Below, piece after piece: positions 11,392 through 19,520 of a DNA stretch of 64,000 nucleotides. Source of the DNA: Achromobacter sp. AONIH1 (GTDB lineage Bacteria; Pseudomonadota; Gammaproteobacteria; Burkholderiales; Burkholderiaceae_B); the NCBI RefSeq assembly GCF_002902905.1, contig NZ_CP026124.1, forward strand, positions 3,844,001 through 3,908,000. Reading direction: 5' to 3'. The notes under the pieces were generated by a model. The model worked only from the letters and a program-made list of their open reading frames with translations. It searched no databases and had not been told where the DNA came from. The translations under genes were made by a program, and so were the position numbers. Numbering within the stretch: the first letter of the stretch is position 1; each line of letters starts with the position of its first letter.

Positions 11392-12338
11392 TTGTCTTCT
11401 CTCATCCAGACGGTCGCGGGCGCGGCGCCGGGCGTGGCGCGCAGCAGCGCCTGCGCGGTGAGGCGGGCGCGTTCGTAGACCACCACGCCGCGCGCCATGA
11501 ACCAGCCGCTGGCGGTGACGACGGCGGGCGGCGTGCCCTTGAAGCCGGCGCCCGCCAGGCGGTTGGCGAAGTCGCCGCTATTGTTGAAGGCGTTGCCCCG
11601 GTCGCGTTCGCCGGCGATGGCGCGGGCCTGGCTGATCGACAGGCCGGGCGCCAGCGCGGCGATGACTTCGGGCGGGGCGGTGTTGACGTTGACCTGCGTG
11701 TTCGCGGGCAGCAGCGTCATGGTGCGTTGCAGTTCGTCGCGCACGGCGGGATCCAGGCCGAGCGCGGCGCCCAGTTCCTGCACGCCGCGCGGCAGCGGCG
11801 CGCGGGCGGGCGGCTGCGCGGCCGCGGCTGGGGCTTCGGCGGGCTGCGCCGGCGGCTGGCCCATGGCCACGATGTCGATGATGCGCGGCGCCAGCGTGTC
11901 CGGCAGGCGCAGCAGGCCCAGCAGCCGCAGCAGCACCTGTTCCTCGGCCGGCTGCGGCACGCCGGCGCGCGCCAGGTTGTACAGGTTGTACTTGCCCTGT
12001 TCGTCCTCCAGCCCGCCGGAGAACACGGCCACGCGCTCGTCGCCGGGACGCTCGATGCGCGTGTCCAGGATGGGGGTGGCCCAGATCTGGTCCTTGCGCG
12101 TGACCGCCTCGCGCTTGCCGTGGTCGCGCACCACCAGCCGCGCCCAGTCGATGCCGCCGGCCAGCAGCATGCGGGCCTGCAGGCGCGACTGCTCGTTCTC
12201 CAGCCGGCGCACGCTGGCGGTCTGGCGCTGGAACAGACTGGTGGTCAGCGCCGCCACGATGGCGACGATGATGAGCGCGCTGATCACGGCGGCGCCGCGC
12301 TGATCGCGCCGGGGCGGGGCGGGGATGGGGCGGATCAT
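11388..12338 (-). CDS. gspK: Type II secretion minor pseudopilin K
   Basis: 316-residue GspK, the large minor pseudopilin that caps the pseudopilus tip. After a 15-residue basic leader, the prepilin-peptidase site RG|AAVISALIIVAIVAA lacks the glutamate at +5 that other pseudopilins have, a known hallmark of GspK. The large globular domain has the helix-hairpin-helix-like QVNVNTAPPEVIAAL. An Ala/Pro-rich insertion (about residues 155-175) separates the subdomains. It overlaps gspJ and gspL by 4 bases each. Confidence 0.88.
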   Translation of the reverse strand: MIRPIPAPPRRDQRGAAVISALIIVAIVAALTTSLFQRQTASVRRLENEQSRLQARMLLAGGIDWARLVVRDHGKREAVTRKDQIWATPILDTRIERPGDERVAVFSGGLEDEQGKYNLYNLARAGVPQPAEEQVLLRLLGLLRLPDTLAPRIIDIVAMGQPPAQPAEAPAAAAQPPARAPLPRGVQELGAALGLDPAVRDELQRTMTLLPANTQVNVNTAPPEVIAALAPGLSISQARAIAGERDRGNAFNNSGDFANRLAGAGFKGTPPAVVTASGWFMARGVVVYERARLTAQALLRATPGAAPATVWMREDN

Positions 12339-12949
12339 GGCAGCTCCATCACGCGCGAATAGCGTTGCGGGGCCTGCGCGTCGCCGCGCTGCACGGTGAC
12401 TTCGAGGCCGGTCGCGGCGGTGGCCGACGCGGCGCGGGCGGCCTCGGCCCAGCCGGTGCCGGGAATCCAGACGCGCAGCGTCATGCTGCTGGCGCCGGGC
12501 AGCAGCAGCGCGCCGTCGCCGACCGGCGGCAGCGGGCCGCGCGCGGACGCGGCGCCGCTGGCGCGCCACAGGCCATCGGGGCGCACGCGCCATTGCACGC
12601 GCTGCCACAGGCCGGGGCTGTCCGGATGCGGGCGCAGGATCTCCAGCACGGCGCCGCCGCTGGGCGGGCGCAGCAGGCGCACGCCAGCCGACAGCGCGAC
12701 CGCGTCGCCGCCGACGGGATCGAACACCGGGCCATCGTAGGACAGCTCCACGTCGCGGCCCAGCTGGCCCAGGCTGCGCACGATGGCGTCGGTGTCCTCG
12801 GCCTGCGATTCGATCCAGTCGCGCGCGCTGGAGACGCTGGCCAGGCCACGCCATGAGATCAGGCTGACCAGCGCCATCAACGCCAGCGCGACCAGCACTT
12901 CGATCAGCGTGAAACCGCGCTGGGCGCGGCGGGCGGGGGGCGCTCTCAT
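12335..12949 (-). CDS. gspJ: Type II secretion minor pseudopilin J
   Basis: 204-residue GspJ. The class III leader MRAPPARRAQRG is followed by FTLIEVLVALALMALVSLISW, with the +5 glutamate. The body SYDGPVFD...GGVRLLRPPSGG-type segments and the C-terminal RYSRVMELP fit GspJ, which forms the tip complex with GspI and GspK. The start was chosen to give the normal short leader; a longer in-frame upstream stretch is antisense-like. Four-base overlaps with gspI and gspK. Confidence 0.86.
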   Translation of the reverse strand: MRAPPARRAQRGFTLIEVLVALALMALVSLISWRGLASVSSARDWIESQAEDTDAIVRSLGQLGRDVELSYDGPVFDPVGGDAVALSAGVRLLRPPSGGAVLEILRPHPDSPGLWQRVQWRVRPDGLWRASGAASARGPLPPVGDGALLLPGASSMTLRVWIPGTGWAEAARAASATAATGLEVTVQRGDAQAPQRYSRVMELP

Positions 12950-13365
12950 CGCAGGCTCGACAGCAGCCCGTCCAGCTGCGCCAGCGCGCCGCCGCGCGGC
13001 GCATCCGCGTCGCGCACGCGCACGGAGACCTGGCGAAAGCTGCGGTTCACGGAATTGGTGAAGACCAGCTCGCACTCCAGCCGCAGTCCGCCTTGCGGAC
13101 AGGGTTGGGTGCGCGAGCCGGCTGCGGGCAGGGTCTGTTCCAGCCGCAGCTGCACCAGCGCGTTCTGCGCGGCGATCAGGGCCAGCGCCTTGTCCTGCAG
13201 GGCGCGGTTGTTGGCCGCCATCAGGCCGGTGGCGCGCAGCGCGGCGGCCAGCGCGACCGCGATGATGGCCAGCGCCACCAGCACCTCGATCAGGGTCAGG
13301 CCGCGCTGGCGGCGCAGGCGCGTGCGGCTTGTTTGACGCGCGCGGCGCATGTCAGCGTGCGGCAT
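12946..13365 (-). CDS. gspI: Type II secretion minor pseudopilin I
   Basis: 139-residue GspI with an arginine-rich leader ending RRQRG and the helix LTLIEVLVALAIIAVALAAALRA. The post-helix N-x-A-x-L-Q-D-K-A-x-A stretch is typical of GspI, as is the C-terminal YRQV-like SFRQVSVRV. Two ATGs are possible (13365 or 13350); the first lies 3 bases after the gspH stop and the second would shorten the leader to 17 residues, so the exact start is uncertain. It is expected to nucleate the pseudopilus tip. Confidence 0.84.
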   Translation of the reverse strand: MPHADMRRARQTSRTRLRRQRGLTLIEVLVALAIIAVALAAALRATGLMAANNRALQDKALALIAAQNALVQLRLEQTLPAAGSRTQPCPQGGLRLECELVFTNSVNRSFRQVSVRVRDADAPRGGALAQLDGLLSSLR

Positions 13366-13367
13366 CG

Positions 13368-13856
13368 TCAGCGGACTTCATAGCGGCCGGCGGCGTCGCG
13401 CAGCAGCGTCACGCTGGCTTCGCCCGCGCGCAGATGCAGGACGAGCGGATCGGCGACCCACTCGGTGTTGAAGACCAGCGGCCGGGACGGATCGAGCCGG
13501 ATGTCCACGGACCCGGCGCTCCAGCGCGCCGGGCGCAGGATCGGATCGCGTTCCAGTCTGTCGGCGGGCGCGGCGGCATGCGTGGACGCGGCCGGCTCGT
13601 CGGCGCGGCCGGGCCGCTCGAAGGACCAGCCCTGCGCGTCGGCCAGCCAGCGGATGGGGCGGCCGTCGCTGCGGGCCTCGCCCTGGGCCACCGCGAAGGC
13701 GTCGGCCAGGCGCTGGGCGTCGGCGCGCAGCCGGTTGTCGCCCCGGCCCACGGACAGGCTGACCAGGCTGGCGGCAATGGCGACGATCACCAGCGCGACC
13801 AGCACCTCGACGAGCGTGAAGCCGCGCTCAGAGTTCCCAGGAGCCGATGTCGGCAT
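13368..13856 (-). CDS. gspH: Type II secretion minor pseudopilin H
   Basis: 162-residue GspH. A short leader MPTSAPGNSERG precedes FTLVEVLVALVIVAIAASLVSLSVG with the +5 glutamate, then the family QRLADAFAVAQGEARSDGRPIRW segment. GspH bridges the major pseudopilin shaft to the tip complex. The start codon lies 29 bases inside the 3' end of gspG, a larger overlap than elsewhere in the operon, but no later ATG gives a full leader. Confidence 0.84.
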   Translation of the reverse strand: MPTSAPGNSERGFTLVEVLVALVIVAIAASLVSLSVGRGDNRLRADAQRLADAFAVAQGEARSDGRPIRWLADAQGWSFERPGRADEPAASTHAAAPADRLERDPILRPARWSAGSVDIRLDPSRPLVFNTEWVADPLVLHLRAGEASVTLLRDAAGRYEVR

Positions 13857-14256
13857 CGCCGCCTTCTCCGCCCGGCTTGTTGTCGGCGCCGAACGAGAAC
13901 ACGTCGATGTCGCCCTTCACGCCGGGGCTCAGGTATTGATAGGGATGGCCCCAGGGATCGTTGGGCAGCTTGTCCAGATAGCCGCGCCAGTTGGCCGCGC
14001 CCTCGGGTTTCTCGACCAGCGCGCGCAGGCCCTGGGTCGTGGTCGGATAGCGGCCGTTGTCGAGCCGGTAGAGCTTGAGCGCCTGCATGATGCCGGCGAT
14101 GTCCTGGCGCGCGGCGACCTGCCGGGCCTGGTCGGGCCGGTCCAGCACGCGGGGCACGATCAGGGCCGCCAGGATGCCCATGATGACGATGACCACCATG
14201 ATCTCGATCAGGGTGAACCCCCGCTGGCGGGCTAGCCCGCGCGCTGACTGACGCAC
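13828..14256 (-). CDS. gspG: Type II secretion major pseudopilin G
   Basis: 142-residue GspG, the shaft subunit. The leader ends ARQRG and is followed by FTLIEIMVVIVIMGILAALIVP, then the family signature DIAGIMQALKLYRLDNGRYPTTTQGL and DPWGHPYQYLSPG; the C-terminal calcium-site region DVFSFGADNKPGGEG is intact. I place the start at a GTG (VRQSARGLARQRG) because GGAG lies 7 bases before it and the leader is then of normal length. The in-frame ATG further upstream would add a cysteine-rich extension with no ribosome site. Confidence 0.85.
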   Translation of the reverse strand: MRQSARGLARQRGFTLIEIMVVIVIMGILAALIVPRVLDRPDQARQVAARQDIAGIMQALKLYRLDNGRYPTTTQGLRALVEKPEGAANWRGYLDKLPNDPWGHPYQYLSPGVKGDIDVFSFGADNKPGGEGGDADIGSWEL

Positions 14257-14321
14257 TTTACAACTCCGGTCTGAATTCGAAGACGGGAATTGTGGACATG
14301 AAATATGACAGCAATATGTGG

Positions 14322-14759
14322 TCAACGCGCCGGCGTGATCGCGGCGGGCGCTGGAGGCATGAGGGGCGCGGGCAGGCGGCTGCTGCGCCCGCCTTGCTCG
14401 ACGATCACGGCGCCGGCCTCGATGCCGCGCAGCGCGATGCCGGGCGCGATCTCGTCGCCCAGCCGCCAGGCCGACGGCGGGCCGCCGTCCACGCTGAGCA
14501 CGGCCGCGCCGTCATTGCCGGCGATCACGCCCAGCACGCTGATCTGCGTGCGCAGCGCCTCGTCCTTGCCGAACCATAGCGCCACCGGGCCATTGTCAGG
14601 CGCGCGTGGCGCGGCGGGGGCCAGCGCGGGCGGCATGGCGGCGGGACGCGGCGCGAACAGCGTCGCGCCCCACAGGCCGATGCCGCCGGCGGCGGCCAGC
14701 ATGGCGAGCACGCGCAGCAGGGAAGGAGCGGAGGGCAGGGCGGGGCGCAAGGACAGCAT
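14322..14759 (-). CDS. gspC: Type II secretion system protein C, short form
   Basis: 145-residue GspC-like protein. One membrane segment (about residues 14-35, LLRVLAMLAAAGGIGLWGATLF), a Pro/Ala linker, and the homology-region domain (about 58-130) with VLGVIAGNDGAAVLSVDGGPP and WRLGDEIAPGIALRGIEAGAVIV. This domain normally contacts the GspD secretin. The protein stops right after it, so the PDZ or coiled-coil module of longer GspC proteins is missing. First gene of the block, 65 bases before gspG; a TATAGT hexamer lies about 46 bases upstream on this strand. Confidence 0.78.
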   Translation of the reverse strand: MLSLRPALPSAPSLLRVLAMLAAAGGIGLWGATLFAPRPAAMPPALAPAAPRAPDNGPVALWFGKDEALRTQISVLGVIAGNDGAAVLSVDGGPPSAWRLGDEIAPGIALRGIEAGAVIVEQGGRSSRLPAPLMPPAPAAITPAR

Positions 14760-14997
14760 GGCGGGTGCGGCGCGGCAAGGCGCGAGCGTGTGGCGATGCG
14801 CGCGACTATAGCGGGTCTTGATGACAGGGCCGCGTCCTGGCCGTGAACGACAGCGGCGCGCTTGGGATCTTCGAGGCTTGAAGCAAAAAATCCTGATCCG
14901 TCGATCAGCGAATCTTCCTTACCCTTAACTGACCTTTCACCTTGGGGCCGCACCATGTCGGCCATCACATCAGTGTGCTGTCACAAGGGAAAGAACC

Positions 14998-17010
14998 ATG
15001 CAATTGAAGAACTGGAAGCGATGGAGCGTCGCGCTAGCGATGCTGGGATCGCTTGCCGCCTGCGGCGGAGACAATGGCGATGACGAGGCCGCGCCCGTCG
15101 CGCCGCCGCCGACCAAGCCCGATCCGGTCGCGGCCACCAAGGTGCTGTTCGTCGGCGTCGATGGCGCGACCTATGACGCCTGGCATCGCGGCGTGGCCGA
15201 CAAGTCGCTGCCGGGCCTGGCCCAGCTGACGCTGTCGCGCGCCTGGACCGGCGGCGTGAACGGCGCGCCGACGCAGCAGCCCACGCTGCCGGCGCCGGGT
15301 TGGGCCACGCTGCTGACTGGCCAATGGGCCGACCAGCATGGCGTGCGCGCCGACACGGCGGGCCAGGTCATCAAGAGCGCGACGCTGTTCGCGCGCCTGA
15401 AGCAGGCCAAGCCGGCGCTGCGCAGCGCGGCGGCGTTCAATTCCACGGACGTGGCGGGCCTGTTCGCCGCCGACGGCAAGGCCGGCAACCTGCTGAGCCT
15501 GAGCGACTGCGCCGGCGCCGACGACTGTGTCGCCTCGCAGGCGCGCGACCGCATCAATGAAGGCTATGACGTGGTCGTGGCTCAGTTCGGCGGGCCGGCG
15601 CGCGTGGCGGCCGAGTCCGGCTTCGGCGCCGGCTACGACGCCGAGTTGCGCAAGACCGACGCGGCCGTGGCGGCGCTGCTCAAGCAGATCGCCGAGCGTC
15701 GCGCGCAGAACCCGAAGGAAAACTGGCTGCTGGTCGCCACCAGCGCCTATGGCCTGGGCGGCTCGGGCCGGCCGGGCGCCGTCGACAGCACGCCGGTGTC
15801 GCAGAACAAGACCGTGCCGCTGGCGATGAACATCGCCATGCTGGGCGGCCGCGCCGACGATGCCTCCTATGACGGCCGCTGGGACTCGGGCTGGTACGAC
15901 CTGCCGAGCGCGGCGGATGTCGCGCCCACGGTGCTGGGCTACCTGGGCGCCTTGCCCGCCGCCGATAAGAACGACCTGGCGGGTTCGACCCTGTCGGGCG
16001 CCGCTTCGGTGCGTCGCACATCGGTGCGCACGTCCATGGACAACAAGCGCGTAGCGTTGAGCTGGGTGCGCCTGGGCGATGCCTCTGGCGAAATCACGAT
16101 CACCCGCGACGGCGCCAAGATCGCGACGCTGCCCGCGACGGCGACGCAGTACGAGGACAGCGGCTTCACCTTCACCGAGGAAGGCACGCATGTGCTCAAT
16201 TACGGCATCACCCTGGGCGGCGTGACCAGCGCGCTGCGCGCCACGGTGGTGTACGTCAAGCCGCCGCAGCTGCTGGCCTCGCTGCGCACCGGCCTGACCA
16301 TGTACTTCCCGTTCGAGGGCGATCTCGCCGACAAGGCGGTTGGCGGCGGCTCCATCGTGCCGTTCGACGGCGTGCAGGCGCCCGTCTTCAAGAGCCCGGG
16401 CGTGTTCGGCAAGACCTTCCAGAACGAGCGCAGCGGCGATCCCGTGGGCGCGTTCAAGTGGCAATACCCGGCCGGGCTGCTGACCTCCACGCAGGTCTTC
16501 ACCATTGGTTTCTGGTACCAGTCCGATGGCACCGCCAACGACCGCTCGATCCTGGGCAACAAGGACTACAACTCCGGCGGCAACCCCGGCATCACCATCG
16601 CCCAGTGGTCCGGTCCGGAGCTGCGCTTCAACCTGGCCGGCGGCGGCTCCCGCGTGGACGTCCAGAGTCCCGGCATGAAGTTCACGCCGAACAAGCCCGT
16701 CTATATCGCCATGGTGATCGACAAGCCGGCCAAGACCATGACCGCCTATGTGTATGACAGCGAGCTGGGCTTTTCCAAGCGCTCGGTCGCCACGGGCGCG
16801 GTCAACTTCGCCCAGATCGCCGGCAGCTACGGTCCCTTCCTGGGGCTGAACGAGGACGGCACCGGCAAGTACGGCGTGTGCTGCGCCGGCACCAAGGGCC
16901 CCTACACCATGTATTTCGACGACCTGGCCTTCTGGTCGCGCGCGCTGACCGAGGATGAGGTCAAGTCGCTGGCGCTGTCCGGCAAGTCGATGTTCGAACT
17001 GTTCCCCTGA
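14998..17010 (+). CDS. Lipoprotein, alkaline-phosphatase-superfamily domain plus LamG-like domain
   Basis: 670-residue predicted lipoprotein. The lipobox LGSLAAC places the acylated cysteine at residue 22, followed by an acidic GGDNGDDEAA spacer. Residues ~47-325 resemble the alkaline phosphatase/phosphodiesterase superfamily: D55 in VLFVGVDGATYD as a metal ligand, T104 in PGWATLLTGQWADQHGV as putative nucleophile. The usual late metal motif T-x-D-H-G appears as TSAYGLGG, so D and H seem replaced and activity is doubtful. Residues ~425-665 look like a concanavalin/LamG beta-sandwich (LTMYFPFEGDLADKA...YFDDLAFWSRALTEDEV). It sits between the gsp block and a phospholipase C gene, consistent with a surface or secreted role. 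Substrate unknown. Confidence 0.7.
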   Translation: MQLKNWKRWSVALAMLGSLAACGGDNGDDEAAPVAPPPTKPDPVAATKVLFVGVDGATYDAWHRGVADKSLPGLAQLTLSRAWTGGVNGAPTQQPTLPAPGWATLLTGQWADQHGVRADTAGQVIKSATLFARLKQAKPALRSAAAFNSTDVAGLFAADGKAGNLLSLSDCAGADDCVASQARDRINEGYDVVVAQFGGPARVAAESGFGAGYDAELRKTDAAVAALLKQIAERRAQNPKENWLLVATSAYGLGGSGRPGAVDSTPVSQNKTVPLAMNIAMLGGRADDASYDGRWDSGWYDLPSAADVAPTVLGYLGALPAADKNDLAGSTLSGAASVRRTSVRTSMDNKRVALSWVRLGDASGEITITRDGAKIATLPATATQYEDSGFTFTEEGTHVLNYGITLGGVTSALRATVVYVKPPQLLASLRTGLTMYFPFEGDLADKAVGGGSIVPFDGVQAPVFKSPGVFGKTFQNERSGDPVGAFKWQYPAGLLTSTQVFTIGFWYQSDGTANDRSILGNKDYNSGGNPGITIAQWSGPELRFNLAGGGSRVDVQSPGMKFTPNKPVYIAMVIDKPAKTMTAYVYDSELGFSKRSVATGAVNFAQIAGSYGPFLGLNEDGTGKYGVCCAGTKGPYTMYFDDLAFWSRALTEDEVKSLALSGKSMFELFP

Positions 17011-17031
17011 TGTTCCAAGGATAAAGAAAGC

Positions 17032-17202
17032 ATGAACCTCCCTCTGATCCTGCGCCATGCCCTGCGCCTGGGCGCGGCGCTGACGCTGAGCGTGTCGCTG
17101 GCCGCCTGCGGCAGCGACAAGGACGACGACAAGGCCGATCCGGGCAACCCGCCCGTGACGCCGCAGCCGCCGGCCAAGCCCGAACTGCGTTGCGCGCCCT
17201 GA
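17032..17202 (+). CDS. Tiny lipoprotein (56 residues)
   Basis: Short frame 21 bases after the phosphatase-like lipoprotein gene, with AAAGAAAG upstream of the ATG. It encodes a signal peptide with lipobox SVSLAAC (cysteine 26) and only about 30 mature residues, rich in Asp, Lys and Pro (CGSDKDDDKADPG...PPAKPE). The layout of acylated cysteine, acidic patch and proline linker mirrors the N terminus of the preceding lipoprotein, so it may be the surviving start of a duplicated gene rather than a stand-alone product. It could equally be an entericidin-like small lipoprotein. No function assigned. Confidence 0.6.
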   Translation: MNLPLILRHALRLGAALTLSVSLAACGSDKDDDKADPGNPPVTPQPPAKPELRCAP

Positions 17203-17240
17203 GCCGCGCCCAGCCCAATACCGCGAAAGGAAAGAAATCC

Positions 17241-19448
17241 GTGAAGTCCGATAAAGACCTGGTCCATGCCGGCAAGCGCCGCTTCCTGCGCAACGCCGCC
17301 GCCTCGACCGCGGGCCTGACCGCCATGTCGATGTTCCCGCCGGCCATCCGGCGCGCGCTGGCGATTCCGGCGAACAACCGCACCGGCACCATCAACGACG
17401 TCGAGCACGTGGTCATCCTGATGCAGGAGAACCGCTCGTTCGACATGTACTTTGGCACCTACAAGGGCGTGCGCGGCTTCGGCGACCGCATCACCATCCC
17501 GCTGCCGCAGAACCGCAGCGTCTGGGAACAGCACAATGGCACCCGCGTGGTCATGCCGTACCACCTGGACAGCAAGCAGGGCAATGCCCAGCGCGTGTCC
17601 GGCACGCCGCACGACTACATGGACGCGCAGCAGGCCTGGGACGGCGGCCGCATGTACCAATGGCCGCGCTACAAGCAGAACCAGTCGATGGGCTACTACG
17701 AGCAGCAGGAGGTGGAGTTCCAGTACGCGCTGGCCGAAGCCTTCACGCTGTGCGATGCCTATCACTGTTCCACGCATGGTGGCACCAATACCAACCGCCT
17801 GTTCCACTGGACCGGCACCAATGACCCGCTGGCGATGAGCAACGGCCCGTCGACCCGCAACCAGTGGGACAGCATGGGCGCGTCCAGCACCGGCTGGAGC
17901 TGGAAGACCTATCCCGAGCGCCTGCAGGAAAACGGCGTGACCTGGAAGGTCTACCAGAACCTGCCGGACAACTTCACCGACAACCCGCTGGCCGGCTTCA
18001 AGCAGTTCCGCCGCGCCAACGAGCTGGCGGGCAACAATCCCAACGCCCCGTGGTCGCCGTCGGTGGACGCGGCCAATCCGCTGTACAAGGGCGTGGCCAA
18101 CACCATGCCGGACGGCGGCTTCCTGAAGGCGCTGCGCGACGATGCGCTCAACGGCACGCTGCCGCAGGTGTCCTGGATCGTGGCGCCGGCCAACTACTCC
18201 GAGCACCCCGGCCCGTCGAGCCCGGTGCAGGGCGCCTGGTACATCCAGGAGACGCTGGACGCGCTGACCGCGAATCCGGACGTCTGGAGCAAGACGGTGC
18301 TGTTGATCAACTTCGACGAGAACGACGGCTATTTCGACCATGTGCCGCCGCCCGCCGCGCCCTCGCTCGATACCGCCGACGGCACGCTGCCCGCCGGCGC
18401 CGTCAGCGGCGCGCTGGCCGGCGCGTCGACGGTCAATACCGATCTGGATCGTCACACCCGGCCCTCGCAGCAGGACCCGGCCGATCACCGCGTCTATGGC
18501 CCGGGCCCACGCGTGCCGATGTATGTGGTCTCGCCCTGGAGCCGCGGCGGCTGGGTCAACTCGCAGTCCTTCGACCACACCTCGGTGCTGCGCTTCCTGG
18601 AGGCGCGCTTCAAGATCAAGGAAGAGAACATCAGCCCGTGGCGCCGCGCGGTGCTGGGCGACCTGACCTCGGCCTTCAACTTCGTCACGCCCAACAATGA
18701 AACGCTGCCGGACCTGAAGCTGCTGACGCGCGCCGGCGCCGATCAGTTGCGCACGGACCAGCAGGCCCTGCCGCAGGTCACGGTGCCCGATCCCAGCGTG
18801 CAGGCCAAGCCGCAGCAGCGCACCGGCGTGCGCTACTCGCGCGCCTTGCCCTACGAGCAGCACGTCAGCTGCCGCGCGCAAGCGGGTGCTTCCGCCGTGG
18901 GCCTGGTGTTCGCCAACACGGCGGACTTTCCCAAGATGTCGGTGCCGGCCTCGGTGTTCCATGTCTATGACAAGCTGCATCTGGACCGCATCCCGCGCCG
19001 CTATACGGTGGAACCCGGCAAGCAGCTCGAGGGCCGCTGGGATGCCGCCGCCGACGGCGGCAAGTACGATCTGTGGGTGATGGGCCACAACGGTTTCCTG
19101 CGGCATTTCGCTGGCGACCTGGCGCTGGCGCGCACGGCGCAGCTGGATGCCGAAATCCGCGTCTGCTACGACATCGCCAACGGCGATGTCTACGCCAAGT
19201 TCATGAACAATGGCGTCGCGCCGTGCACCTTCGTGGTCACGCCCAACGCCTACTACGTGAACCACGAGCGCTGGACGCTGACCGTGCCGGCGGGCGGGCA
19301 GGTGGAACAGGCCTGGCCGCTGGCCAACAGCAACGCCTGGTACGACTTCAGCGTCACGCTGAACGAAGATCCGGCCTATCTGCGCCGCTTCGCCGGCCGT
19401 GTGGAAACCGGCAGGCACGGCTCGTCCGATCCCGCGATGGGCACCTGA
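17241..19448 (+). CDS. plcN: Phospholipase C (phosphoesterase family, Tat-exported)
   Basis: 735-residue non-haemolytic/haemolytic PLC family enzyme that cleaves phosphatidylcholine-type lipids. A Tat-like signal has KRRFLRNAAAS (twin arginine R13-R14) and a hydrophobic stretch. The catalytic domain starts IEHVVILMQENRSFDMYFGT-like (VEHVVILMQENRSFDMY), with HYSTHGG-type DAYHCSTHGGTNTNR and INFDENDGYFDHVPPP; two C-terminal beta-rich repeats typical of this family lie at about 525-735. Start is a GTG preceded by AAGGAAAG; the upstream in-frame ATG would bury the signal. Pseudomonas homologues are Tat plus type II secretion clients. PlcH versus PlcN is not resolved, so the symbol is tentative. 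Confidence 0.85.
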   Translation: MKSDKDLVHAGKRRFLRNAAASTAGLTAMSMFPPAIRRALAIPANNRTGTINDVEHVVILMQENRSFDMYFGTYKGVRGFGDRITIPLPQNRSVWEQHNGTRVVMPYHLDSKQGNAQRVSGTPHDYMDAQQAWDGGRMYQWPRYKQNQSMGYYEQQEVEFQYALAEAFTLCDAYHCSTHGGTNTNRLFHWTGTNDPLAMSNGPSTRNQWDSMGASSTGWSWKTYPERLQENGVTWKVYQNLPDNFTDNPLAGFKQFRRANELAGNNPNAPWSPSVDAANPLYKGVANTMPDGGFLKALRDDALNGTLPQVSWIVAPANYSEHPGPSSPVQGAWYIQETLDALTANPDVWSKTVLLINFDENDGYFDHVPPPAAPSLDTADGTLPAGAVSGALAGASTVNTDLDRHTRPSQQDPADHRVYGPGPRVPMYVVSPWSRGGWVNSQSFDHTSVLRFLEARFKIKEENISPWRRAVLGDLTSAFNFVTPNNETLPDLKLLTRAGADQLRTDQQALPQVTVPDPSVQAKPQQRTGVRYSRALPYEQHVSCRAQAGASAVGLVFANTADFPKMSVPASVFHVYDKLHLDRIPRRYTVEPGKQLEGRWDAAADGGKYDLWVMGHNGFLRHFAGDLALARTAQLDAEIRVCYDIANGDVYAKFMNNGVAPCTFVVTPNAYYVNHERWTLTVPAGGQVEQAWPLANSNAWYDFSVTLNEDPAYLRRFAGRVETGRHGSSDPAMGT

Positions 19449-19454
19449 GTCCCG

Positions 19455-19489
19455 CCGCGCGCCCCGTCCAGGCGGACGCGGGCGCGCGG
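19455..19489. terminator. GC-rich hairpin between convergent plc and LysR genes
   Basis: Perfect 10-base arms (19455-19464 and 19480-19489) with an inner GTCC/GGAC pair. There is no T-run, so it is at best an imperfect intrinsic terminator, but its place between two convergent genes fits a shared one. Confidence 0.45.
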
Positions 19490-19520
19490 TCCATGGGACC
19501 GTGGGCCGGCGTGTCCGGCC

